Below, piece after piece: positions 56,567 to 64,000 of a stretch of DNA of 64,000 nt (positions are counted from its first letter, which is position 1; each line of letters opens with the position of its first letter). The position numbers and the translations under genes were made by a program. This DNA comes from Butyrivibrio proteoclasticus (GTDB taxonomy: Bacteria; Bacillota; Clostridia; Lachnospirales; Lachnospiraceae): assembly GCF_900115735.1 (NCBI RefSeq), contig NZ_FOXO01000008.1, positions 62,001-126,000 of the forward strand, written 5' to 3'. The notes beneath the pieces were generated by a model that searched no databases, was not told the origin of the DNA, and was given only the letters and a program-made list of their open reading frames with translations.

Positions 56567-56697
56567 ATATCATAGGAAATTGCTTCCTATGATATAAAAA
56601 ATCGCTCCGCTAAGGAAGCGCACTCGCGCGATTGGAAGATGTTGCATAAATGCAACCGCGCTCGGCGCGAGAATGTCGCAAGCGACATTCTTTTTTA
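56560..56697 (+). mobile_element. Hairpin-rich repeat element in terminator T-tract, copy 2
   Basis: The 138 bp match 41991-42128 at 137 positions. The upstream terminators of the two copies have unrelated stems, so identity begins exactly at the seven-T run and ends just after the six-T run of the element's own terminator. This sharp boundary on both sides indicates insertion into a T-tract, with T-rich ends acting as target duplication or end sequence. The internal folds are as in copy 1. Confidence 0.75.
56671..56696. terminator. Terminator hairpin carried by repeat copy 2
   Basis: GAATGTCGC-AA-GCGACATTC with a following T6, identical to the hairpin at 42102-42127. Confidence 0.75.
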
Positions 56698-56739
56698 CAA
56701 AGACTGGTAATGCAAGGAAGGGATATCGTTGATATTCTA

Positions 56740-56768
56740 TTGAACGTGAACGGTATTAAGAGTATACT
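56740..56768 (+). promoter_or_regulatory. Promoter of the surface-polymer gene cluster
   Basis: TTGAAC (56740-56745), 17-bp spacer and TATACT (56763-56768), about 70 nt before the first gene. Confidence 0.6.
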
Positions 56769-56835
56769 TATATAGTAAAAGTTAATTAGAAATATACAGA
56801 GCGTTAGCACATAGCAAAGAGGGGGAGATAATTGC

Positions 56836-57294
56836 TTGTGTTTGAATTTTTTGTTGGTGAAAACTGTGGGGGATAAAAAGAAACTTCTTGTAACTGCATC
56901 TACTTTTCCAAGGTGGGAAAACGACACTGAACCAAGGTTTGTACTGGATTTGAGCAAGGCGTTGACAGAGTATTTTGATGTAACTTGTCTTGTACCTGCT
57001 TGTCCTGAAGCAAAAGATTCGGAAGTATTAGAAGGTGTCAAAGTTCTCCGATATCACTATTTTCCTATACATAAATTTGAAACATTATGTTATCCAGGAG
57101 CTATTGTTCCGAGGATTAAGCAGAATAAGGCAAGAGCAACACTGCTTGCAAAAGTGATAAACGAAACAATTGGAGAAAATATGAATCAAATGATAATCAT
57201 AAGAATAAATATAGTCGGCGCAGTACCCTCTTTGAAATGCGGTAACCATGTGAAATTAAGACCGATTTCTTGCTGTGCAGCTTTAGGGCTATGA
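56836..57294 (+). pseudogene. Truncated GT4-type glycosyltransferase (N-terminal part)
   Basis: Residues about 15-110 read as the N-terminal domain of a GT4 glycosyltransferase (KKLLVTASTFPRWENDTEPR, then FVLDLSKALTEYFDVTCLVP and GVKVLRYHYFPIHKFETLCY). From about residue 113 the sequence no longer matches this fold and a stop follows at 57294, where a full enzyme would have about 250 more residues including the nucleotide-sugar site. The change at about 57170-57180 looks like a deletion or recombination joint. The start appears to be TTG 56836 with GGGGGAG upstream. It is still behind a good promoter, so it now acts mainly as the leader of the cluster. Confidence 0.7.
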
Positions 57295-57309
57295 AAGTGA
57301 GGTACGTAT

Positions 57310-58404
57310 ATGGAGAAAAAACCGGTCATATCCGCAGTGCACGATTATTACAATTGTGATGAGCAACAGTGTAAGGGAGAATCTGCCAAAAAGGTCATGG
57401 TCTCGGTAGTCGTTGCTATATACAACATGGAAAATTATTTAGAGCATTGTATTGAATCTGTGCTTCAACAGACCTACACGAATTATGAGGTTCTTTTGGT
57501 TAACGACGGAAGTACAGATTCTTCAGAGGCGATAATAGATAAATACAGAAAAAAATACCCAACTAAGTTAAAAAAAATATGTAAGCAAAACGGAGGTTTG
57601 TCATCAGCAAGGAATGCCGCCCTTAAGCAGGTTGAGGGAAAGTATTTAACATTTTTGGATGCAGATGATTATTATAGCAACGACTATTTAGAGAGATTGG
57701 TAAATGAAGCAGAGCAGAAGAACCTTGATGTACTGTGCAGCGGGCAATATAAAGTTACGAAAACCGGAAAAATAGTTAATACAATTAAATTCAAAGTAAT
57801 AAATGGAAAGTGTTCAAGGCTGCGTCTTAATATTTCAGGGAAACTTTATAAGACAGATTATATACTGCAAAAAGGAATATTCTTTCCGGAAGGAAAAACT
57901 TATGAAGATAATTCTTTTAATCTACAGGCGATATTTTTAACTGATAGAGTGGGATTTTTGGAGTATGAAGGCTATTTTCAATTGGTGCACGAAGGAAGTA
58001 TTACTTCAAAAAGAATAGATCCGGATAGTTTACCTTTTGACGAGTGGAATGATGTTGCAAAGAGAATAGCACAAGCAAGAGTGATAGGTGTAGACACAGA
58101 CCTTTTTTTCTTTACATTTATCAGTTTTCTTACGTATTTCCTATTGGTTAGAAATAGAAAAAGGGAGTATTTGGACAACAAAGAGAATAACTGTAATTTT
58201 GAGGCATTAGACAAAATAACATCAAACATCGAATCAATTGTAAATGCAAATTGCCATGGTTATTTGCGTAATAAATACATTGGTTTATTTTCGCACAAAG
58301 AAATTCCAATTTGGCAAAAAATAGGGACAGTTGTCTTTTATCTTTTTTGTACTGGAAAATGTTTGAATCAGTTGGTCAAATTGACTTATATAATTCTCAG
58401 ATAA
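57310..58404 (+). CDS. GT2 family glycosyltransferase
   Basis: Protein of 364 residues with a 30-residue N-terminal extension before the GT-A domain. Landmarks are MVSVVVAIYNMENYLEHCIE (about 30-49), VLLVNDGSTDSSEAIIDKY (about 62-80), GGLSSARNAALKQVEGKYLT followed by FLDADDYY (the DxD-type metal motif, about 117-124). The C-terminal 120 residues contain a hydrophobic stretch (LFFFTFISFLTYFLLV) and are not conserved. It probably adds one sugar to the surface polymer. Start ATG 57310, with GTGAGG upstream. Confidence 0.88.
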   Translation: MEKKPVISAVHDYYNCDEQQCKGESAKKVMVSVVVAIYNMENYLEHCIESVLQQTYTNYEVLLVNDGSTDSSEAIIDKYRKKYPTKLKKICKQNGGLSSARNAALKQVEGKYLTFLDADDYYSNDYLERLVNEAEQKNLDVLCSGQYKVTKTGKIVNTIKFKVINGKCSRLRLNISGKLYKTDYILQKGIFFPEGKTYEDNSFNLQAIFLTDRVGFLEYEGYFQLVHEGSITSKRIDPDSLPFDEWNDVAKRIAQARVIGVDTDLFFFTFISFLTYFLLVRNRKREYLDNKENNCNFEALDKITSNIESIVNANCHGYLRNKYIGLFSHKEIPIWQKIGTVVFYLFCTGKCLNQLVKLTYIILR

Positions 58405-58414
58405 GGAAATTGTA

Positions 58415-59620
58415 ATGAGTATAGTAAGTTATGTAAGAAAAAAGGCATCTTCAAGTTCATTATTTGAAAAAATGGTTTTCGTAGCATATGTGATAAGAGA
58501 AAAGATGATTACCATCTACTTTTATATGATGAAGAAGTATCCATTGCAAAATAAAATCGTATTTTGCTCAATGAAGGGAGACAGATATAGTGACAATCCT
58601 TTGTATATTAGCAACTATATTGTGAATTCAGGTTATGACTATGAAATTGTCTGGCTCTTCAATAAAAATGTGGAGGTTGAGCTTCCTACAAAAGTCAGGA
58701 GAGTAAGAAATGACAGTTTAAAAGCATATAAAGAATTGGCAACAGCTAAAGTCTGGGTGGACTCCAATATGAAGTACACTGGATTTCTTAAGAGACAAGA
58801 ACAATTATATATTCAAACGTGGCATGGTAGTTATGGGCTAAAAAAAATTGGCTATGACTTAGGCAAAATTCCATTGGTGGATATGCGCACGGTGCCATAT
58901 AATATGAAATCTATTGATTTAATGCCTGTAAACAGCATAAGGACAGCAGATATATACAGACGAGCATTTGGATATAAAGGCAATTTTATGTATTGTGGAA
59001 GCCCTAAAAATGACATCTTTTTTAAATCAAAAAAAGAGTCAATTCAGCTTGTAAAAAAATATTTTAAATGTGAAGGAAAAAAAATTGCTTTGTACGCCCC
59101 TACATTCAGGCGTAGTTATTCAACTGAATTTATGAAGTTGGATTATAAGAAAATTCTGTGGCAGATTTCAAATAAGTTTGGCGGTGAATGGGTGATTTTA
59201 AACAGGGTTCATTACAAAAATCTTAATGACTATGCGTTTTCAGAGGAAAAAGATGTGCTGGATGCTTCTCAATATAATTATATGCAAAATCTTTTGATGG
59301 CAGCAGAAATTTTAATTACAGATTATTCAAGTTGTATGTTTGATTTCATAACTGTTCCAAAGCCATGCTTTATTTATGCACCGGATCTTATAGAATATGA
59401 AAACAGCTGGGGGAATTATTTCAGGATGAGTGAATTACCATTCCCATTAGCGCAATCAAATGATGAACTTATTGATAATATCAAGAAATTTGAACTAGCT
59501 GAATACGTTACAAAGGTCAAGCAACTTCATGAACAGGTAGGGTTGTGTGAAACAGGGCATGCATCGGAAAAAGTTGCTGATTATATTATTAATTTTATCG
59601 AAACAGGAAAAAGAAAATGA
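58415..59620 (+). CDS. CDP-glycerol/ribitol phosphotransferase (TagB/TagF family)
   Basis: Teichoic-acid-type polymerase or primase domain of 401 residues, transferring an alditol phosphate from a CDP donor. Motifs in order are NKIVFCSMKGDRYSDNPLYI (about 47-66), QTWHGSYGLKKIGYD (about 132-146) with the catalytic-type His, the second region YCGSPKNDIF, YAPTFRRSYS (about 227-236) and ILITDYSSCMFDF (about 304-316), the CDP-phosphate binding site. The N-terminal 45 residues are basic and amphipathic for membrane binding. The next gene makes a CDP-alditol, supporting a ribitol- or glycerol-phosphate polymer. Confidence 0.88.
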   Translation: MSIVSYVRKKASSSSLFEKMVFVAYVIREKMITIYFYMMKKYPLQNKIVFCSMKGDRYSDNPLYISNYIVNSGYDYEIVWLFNKNVEVELPTKVRRVRNDSLKAYKELATAKVWVDSNMKYTGFLKRQEQLYIQTWHGSYGLKKIGYDLGKIPLVDMRTVPYNMKSIDLMPVNSIRTADIYRRAFGYKGNFMYCGSPKNDIFFKSKKESIQLVKKYFKCEGKKIALYAPTFRRSYSTEFMKLDYKKILWQISNKFGGEWVILNRVHYKNLNDYAFSEEKDVLDASQYNYMQNLLMAAEILITDYSSCMFDFITVPKPCFIYAPDLIEYENSWGNYFRMSELPFPLAQSNDELIDNIKKFELAEYVTKVKQLHEQVGLCETGHASEKVADYIINFIETGKRK

Positions 59621-60342
59621 ACATAGCAGTTATATTTGCCGGAGGTGTAGGTCACAGGATGCATACAAAAGAGCTGCCAAAGCAGTTCCTTGAAGTATAT
59701 GGCAAGCCGGTCATTATACACACCTTAGAGAAATTTGAGCAGCATAATGAGGTTGATGCAATAGTCATAGCATGCGTAAAAGAGTGGATTCCATACCTCA
59801 ACAACCTTATCACGGATTATCACCTTCAAAAGGCTAAGAGTGTTGTGGTGGGCGGAAAGACAGGACAGGAATCCATTTATAATGGTCTTGTTGCAGCGAA
59901 GGCGATTGCTTATGAAAAGGCAGTAGTCCTTATCCACGACGGCGTCCGCCCTTTTATTACCCCGGAACTTATCTCAGATAACATTGCTTCCGTGAAAAAG
60001 CATGGCTCAGCAATAACAACTTCAAAGGTTACCGAAACGATCCTCGTGGTAAATGGTGAGTCCTCAATAGATGAAGTTCCGGACAGAAATAACTCCAGAC
60101 TTGCAAAAGCTCCACAGAGTTTCTATTTGGATGACATCCTGAAGGCTCACGAAACAGCAAGATCAGAAAAACGCAACGATTTTATCGATAGCTGCTCACT
60201 GATGCAGCACTATGGCTATAAATTACATCTTGTCGATGGACCCATTGAAAACATAAAGGTCACAACCCCGCAGGATATTTTCACAATGCGATCAGTATTC
60301 GAAGCCAGAGAAATATTAAAGATGCAGGAACAGGCAGAATGA
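59617..60342 (+). CDS. TarI-like CDP-alditol cytidylyltransferase (IspD family)
   Basis: Cytidylyltransferase of 241 residues. IFAGGVGHRMHTKELPKQFL (about 6-25) is the CTP-binding loop; KPVIIHTLEKFE, VLIHDGVRPFITPELI (about 106-121) and AKAPQSFYLDDIL (about 165-177) follow. The final block IENIKVTTPQDI is typical of TarI (ribitol-5-phosphate) rather than only IspD, and the setting next to a TagF-like transferase supports that. It overlaps the previous gene by 4 bp. IspD for isoprenoid synthesis is the alternative. Confidence 0.85.
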   Translation: MNIAVIFAGGVGHRMHTKELPKQFLEVYGKPVIIHTLEKFEQHNEVDAIVIACVKEWIPYLNNLITDYHLQKAKSVVVGGKTGQESIYNGLVAAKAIAYEKAVVLIHDGVRPFITPELISDNIASVKKHGSAITTSKVTETILVVNGESSIDEVPDRNNSRLAKAPQSFYLDDILKAHETARSEKRNDFIDSCSLMQHYGYKLHLVDGPIENIKVTTPQDIFTMRSVFEAREILKMQEQAE

Positions 60343-60377
60343 TATTATACAAAAATAAAATAGGAAAAAATTAAGAG

Positions 60378-61442
60378 ATGATACCACTTACTATAGATTC
60401 ATTTGAAGAGATAGTTAATACAGTTTGCAATACGGATTTTATTGAATGGGAGAAATTCAAGGGAAAGACATTCTTTATAACTGGTGCAACCGGACTTATA
60501 GGCTATACCCTGATAAGATCGCTGATTTATACTTCTCGAAAAAGAAATCTTGATATAAAAATTATTGCTCTTGTAAGGGATGAACAAAGAGCAAGAGAGA
60601 GATTTTCTGGTTTTGAGTATTCTGATGAAAATTTGAAATTTTTTGAAGGAAACGTTGAGAAACTTCCTTATATAGACAATTCAATAAATATTGACTACAT
60701 AGTGCATGGTGCAAGTAAGACAGCCAGTATGTCCTTTGTAAATGAACCTGTAGAAACGATAGAGACAGCAGTACTCGGAACTATTAATATTCTAAGACTT
60801 GCTAAAGAAAAAAATATTTCTGGAATGGTTTACCTTTCGAGTATGGAAGTTTATGGATATCCGCAAAAAGGGCATAAAGTTAGAGAAAGTGATATAGGTG
60901 CATTGAGTCCTCAGGATCTTCGAAACAGTTATCCAATCAGCAAGATTCAGTGTGAAAGCCTTTGTAAATCATACTCTTCAGAATATAATCTCCCGGTAAT
61001 GATTGCAAGATTGACTCAGACCTTTGGCCCCGGAGTTAATTACGACGACGGAAGAATATTTGCATACTTTGGAAGATGCGTGGTAGAGCATAAAAATATT
61101 ATCCTCAAAACTAAGGGAGAGACAGAAAGAAGTTACCTCTATACCTCGGATGCCGTAACAGCAATATTAACATTGCTCCAAAAAGGAACTACCGGCGAGT
61201 CATACAATATTGCTGATGAAAAAACATATTGCTCCATAGCTCAGATGGCGGAAGAAATTGCTAAAGAAAATGGAATTTTAGTTGAATATGAAGCTAGTGA
61301 GTTACTTCGTAAAAATGGATATCCTGACACAATTTATATGGATCTTGACACCTCTAAAACCTTGAAAACAGGCTGGTTCCCACAATTTAGGGGGGGAACA
61401 AGCTTAATGCTACGAAATATGATAGTTGCTTTTGAAAAATAA
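60378..61442 (+). CDS. NAD-dependent epimerase/dehydratase (extended SDR)
   Basis: Extended SDR of 354 residues with TGATGLIGYTLIRSLIYTS (about 34-52) as dinucleotide motif, SSMEVYGYP and the catalytic Tyr-x-x-x-Lys in NSYPISKIQCESLC (about 186-199). RLTQTFGPGVNYDDGRIFA (about 213-231) and RSYLYTSDAV (about 252-261) are the sugar-binding parts. It acts on a nucleotide sugar or, given the neighbouring CDP-alditol enzyme, on a CDP-linked or phosphorylated sugar precursor in place of TarJ. The exact substrate cannot be read. Start ATG 60378 follows TTAAGAG. Confidence 0.82.
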   Translation: MIPLTIDSFEEIVNTVCNTDFIEWEKFKGKTFFITGATGLIGYTLIRSLIYTSRKRNLDIKIIALVRDEQRARERFSGFEYSDENLKFFEGNVEKLPYIDNSINIDYIVHGASKTASMSFVNEPVETIETAVLGTINILRLAKEKNISGMVYLSSMEVYGYPQKGHKVRESDIGALSPQDLRNSYPISKIQCESLCKSYSSEYNLPVMIARLTQTFGPGVNYDDGRIFAYFGRCVVEHKNIILKTKGETERSYLYTSDAVTAILTLLQKGTTGESYNIADEKTYCSIAQMAEEIAKENGILVEYEASELLRKNGYPDTIYMDLDTSKTLKTGWFPQFRGGTSLMLRNMIVAFEK

Positions 61443-61485
61443 ATAGTTTCTTATACAAAATATAAAATATACCAGGAGATATATT

Positions 61486-63324
61486 TTGAATCGGTTCAAT
61501 AGAAAAACGATCCTGTTCTTATCCAAGAGCAGAGGAGTTCAGTGCTTTATAGTGTTCATTGCTTGTTTTTTTATGCAGGCAATTTATTATTTTAAACGTA
61601 ATAATATATCAATTATACGTGACAGAGTTGGAGATTTGGCTACACCTACATACTTAGCAGGGTTGGATTGGATGGATTTGATTTCCCAATCGAATTATTA
61701 TGGCTATGGGATGAAGTGGCTTTTTTTTCCGGCTTTTATGATTACATCTGACCCTGTTATAATTTTTATTATTTTTATTTTGGCTTATATTGTGTTGATT
61801 TCGCTTGTTTATGCTTTTTTTTACGGAAAAGTAGCTGATGATTGTGTGGATTCATATACTAATGTCGGACTAATGATTATGCTTCCGATAGTTTCTTGTA
61901 TTTGTTCGTATCATTCAATGTCGTCGGAACCCACTTTATATCTTGCGATGGGAATTTTAATGTTGATTATATATGATCTTCTCAAAGCAACAGGGTACAA
62001 ATATAAGGCTTTGAGCTTTTTCTGCGCTTTTTGGTTATGCTATATGCTTTCATTACATGAGAGATGTTTGGTGGTAATAGCAGCATTTATGTGCGCTATG
62101 TTATTTGACAGATTCATCAGTAAAAGGTGGTTTGTAGACCTTAAGCTCTTTATAGCGTCTTTTTTAATTAATTATGCACTTAAAAAGATTATTACAAGTC
62201 ACATCATTTCAATTTTTTGGAATAAACCGGATTTGGCAAATACGACAGCAGTTCCAAAATATTTTCCATCATGGATATTTCAAAGTAAAGAAGGATTGTT
62301 ATTGTTTTTTGGATGTGTATTTGCTAATTTTTTCTGCCTTTTTATTAAAACTTTTGGAATAGGAATACTATCTGCGATAATTATAATCAAAATTATATCC
62401 TGTTTATTAAAGAATAGTATTGATCAGTTAAATTATGAAAAAAATCGTATATGGTTTGTTCTATTTACTGTTTCAATGTTATCAATAGTTTTCACAATTG
62501 GTGGATTGTGTCTCAAGTGTCGAAATGTATTGGTGGCGGGGGAACCATATTCATATAAAAATTATACTTATGTAAGATATTATTTTTCATGGGTTCCTGT
62601 ACTGATGATATCAACTTGGGTTCTTTATAATTCGGTGTTTAAGAAAGCAGAGCGCAAGCAGGTTATAGTAATCATTCTTGGGGGATATGGAATTATTGCA
62701 AAATGGTTTTATGCGGTGATGTTACCGATCTTGGAAAAAGCTAACGCAGCCTCATTAGATGTGGATACCGGGAAAAATTTTAGATTTTACCTTGCCGGAA
62801 TTTTTACAAATACAAATATTTTTAAGATGAGTGAATATCATCAAAACTTTCTTTATAGTTTCTTAGTATCTGTAATCATCCTTTTGATTATTGTAATCAT
62901 GAATAATGAGAAGAAGCTTATAGGACTTTTTTTGGCTTTTTTTATAATGCTTTATAATCAAACATCTGGTTTTAATATATCTCTGCCGCAGTTTTATAGC
63001 TCGCAAGATGCTTTTTATAAATGCATAAGCTATATTGAAAACAATGTTAATATCTCAAAGGATGTTTATTGCCCCGAGGGAGTGCCAACAGTACTATTTA
63101 CTCTTCAGTATATGATCAATAGATATTCTGTACATAACTCTTATCCTATTGATGCTGAGGAAAATACGATAGCTATAACTTGGTCCGATTCAGATGATTA
63201 CGAAATGTGGCTGAAGGATAATGGCTATGTTTGCGTTGAACTTGAAAAAAATAAATTTATCTGGACGAGGAGTGAAGAAGTGTTAAATAAGATTAATGAA
63301 TTCATGGAATTATATGATGCATAA
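61486..63324 (+). CDS. Polytopic membrane protein, GtrII/GT-C-like
   Basis: Protein of 612 residues with about twelve hydrophobic helices and a C-terminal soluble domain of about 100 residues. The first loop, SIIRDRVGDLATPTYLAGLD (about 45-64) followed by SNYYGYGMKW, has acidic residues placed as in GT-C transferases such as GtrII-like glucosyltransferases, but it lacks a clear DE pair. The start is TTG 61486 with AGGAG seven nt upstream. It lies between the epimerase and pyruvyl-transferase genes, so it is either a glycosyltransferase or a polymerase of the polymer. I do not recognise the exact family. Confidence 0.6.
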   Translation: MNRFNRKTILFLSKSRGVQCFIVFIACFFMQAIYYFKRNNISIIRDRVGDLATPTYLAGLDWMDLISQSNYYGYGMKWLFFPAFMITSDPVIIFIIFILAYIVLISLVYAFFYGKVADDCVDSYTNVGLMIMLPIVSCICSYHSMSSEPTLYLAMGILMLIIYDLLKATGYKYKALSFFCAFWLCYMLSLHERCLVVIAAFMCAMLFDRFISKRWFVDLKLFIASFLINYALKKIITSHIISIFWNKPDLANTTAVPKYFPSWIFQSKEGLLLFFGCVFANFFCLFIKTFGIGILSAIIIIKIISCLLKNSIDQLNYEKNRIWFVLFTVSMLSIVFTIGGLCLKCRNVLVAGEPYSYKNYTYVRYYFSWVPVLMISTWVLYNSVFKKAERKQVIVIILGGYGIIAKWFYAVMLPILEKANAASLDVDTGKNFRFYLAGIFTNTNIFKMSEYHQNFLYSFLVSVIILLIIVIMNNEKKLIGLFLAFFIMLYNQTSGFNISLPQFYSSQDAFYKCISYIENNVNISKDVYCPEGVPTVLFTLQYMINRYSVHNSYPIDAEENTIAITWSDSDDYEMWLKDNGYVCVELEKNKFIWTRSEEVLNKINEFMELYDA

Positions 63325-63339
63325 TCATGGAGAAGAGTG

Positions 63340-64000
63340 ATGAACGTTCTGATTTTAGGGCTAGAAACATTGAATAATATGGGTGAAAAATTCATCATAG
63401 AGTGTACAAAATATATTTTAAAAGATGCGAAATATGATTATGAAGTTTGTGATTTTGAACCCCAAATGACACTTTACAAAAAACTGATTTATTTTTTTCT
63501 TATCGCTGTGTCAAAAACCATAAATAATATTGAATATTCTGCCAAAATTGAATATCTTGCGGTTATTTTTAGATGTAGAAAAAAATACATACAACATATA
63601 AAAAAAAGTGACAAAATCGTTGTGGCGGCCGGTAGCATTAAGTATTCAACGCAGCATTTATGGGCGTATTATTGCCTTGCTATTAATATCGCAGAGAAAT
63701 TTAATAAAGATGTTATGTTTGATGCGGCGAATATCCAAAAGTATTGTGATGCTGATTGGCGGTGCAGGTATCTTGCCAGACATCTAAAATCAAAAAATGT
63801 AAAAGTTATTACTACCAGGAGTGGAAGGGCTGGCTTAGAAAGAATTGAAAATGAGTACAAATTACCACTACATCAAGTACATGGCGCGGTTGGAGATATT
63901 GCGTACTGGCTACCGGATTTATATGATATTCGGTCTGTTCCCAAGACAGAAATCGTTGGAATAAATCTCATTTCAGGAAATACATATATACGGTATGGGG
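63340..64000 (+). CDS. Polysaccharide pyruvyl transferase family protein (partial)
   Basis: This frame is open to the window end without a stop, 220 codons so far. It starts MNVLILGLETLNNMGEKFII, with GGAG eight nt before ATG 63340, and contains KIVVAAGSIKYSTQHLWAYY (about 88-107), the part that in this family reads GGG-S. The block VKVITTRSGRAGLERIENEY, then VGDIAYWLP, matches the family pattern of RE/RS and GDPAF-like motifs, here with GDIAYW. It would add a pyruvate ketal to the surface polymer. The C-terminal half with the donor site lies outside the window. Confidence 0.75.
   Translation, partial: MNVLILGLETLNNMGEKFIIECTKYILKDAKYDYEVCDFEPQMTLYKKLIYFFLIAVSKTINNIEYSAKIEYLAVIFRCRKKYIQHIKKSDKIVVAAGSIKYSTQHLWAYYCLAINIAEKFNKDVMFDAANIQKYCDADWRCRYLARHLKSKNVKVITTRSGRAGLERIENEYKLPLHQVHGAVGDIAYWLPDLYDIRSVPKTEIVGINLISGNTYIRYG

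Larger units (their letters stand above)
56500..56835. other. Gap with terminator, repeat element and promoter
   Basis: This 336-nt gap holds the terminator of the AAA gene (56519-56566), the repeat element copy 2 (56560-56697) and the promoter of the surface-polymer cluster (56740-56768), followed by an AT-rich leader and a GGGGGAG ribosome binding site at 56821. Confidence 0.75.

Overview
The window looks like chromosomal DNA of a low-GC, anaerobic, plant-polysaccharide-using member of the Lachnospiraceae; Butyrivibrio/Pseudobutyrivibrio is my best guess. This rests on gene content (DUF4250, group B [FeFe] hydrogenase, formate/nitrite channel, GH43 glycosidase, uxuAB, AAA-ATPase-like/PD-(D/E)XK protein, many diguanylate-signalling and two-component genes) and on AT-rich codon use with strong AGGAGG ribosome binding sites. 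No rRNA, tRNA, CRISPR array, prophage or transposase gene was seen.

Layout. 1-7,080: a DUF4250 protein, then an exopolysaccharide assembly operon (tyrosine phosphatase, chain-length regulator and BY-kinase of the CpsB/C/D type, Ig-like membrane protein, LytR-CpsA-Psr protein, a sortase-fold lipoprotein without its catalytic Cys, a secreted coiled-coil protein with three 75-bp repeats, an undecaprenyl-phosphate sugar transferase). 7,080-10,505: formate/nitrite channel, PHP phosphoesterase, GH43 glycosidase. 10,847-14,986: a TetR-headed cluster of redox proteins that resemble tetrapyrrole enzymes. 15,112-20,811: BASS transporter, endonuclease III, a small protein ending in a FliM-like peptide, LeuRS. 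20,892-26,081: a GGDEF protein, a degenerate GGDEF-EAL protein and small unknowns. 26,253-32,359: LarB, group B [FeFe] hydrogenase, hybrid histidine kinase and double-receiver regulator in one operon. 32,386-41,932: pyrF, pyrE, M29-type aminopeptidase, purE-M-N-D and an SH3 membrane protein. 42,138-49,908: aldose epimerase, AraC regulators, MATE exporter, and uxuA-uxuB for glucuronate-derived sugars. 49,961-64,000: XRE regulator, secreted protein, a lipid-linked glycosylation module, AAA/PD-(D/E)XK protein, and a second surface-polymer cluster with a broken GT4 gene, GT2, TagF-like and TarI-like proteins, SDR epimerase, polytopic protein and the start of a pyruvyl transferase, which runs off the window.

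Most notable. (1) The 10.8-15.0 kb operon puts together a flavin reductase with a PCP_red-like tail, a divinyl-reductase (BciA)-like SDR, a DUF1295 membrane protein and a protein resembling ferredoxin-dependent bilin reductases. Together they suggest an undescribed tetrapyrrole/bilin-reducing pathway in a non-photosynthetic anaerobe; this is inference from motif similarity. (2) Two copies (137/138 identical) of a hairpin-rich element lie exactly in the T-tracts of two unrelated terminators and bring their own terminator, as expected of a small mobile element that targets terminators. (3) A second intergenic RNA element occurs twice with compensatory base changes. (4) A group B hydrogenase is translationally coupled to a hybrid kinase, suggesting H2/redox sensing.
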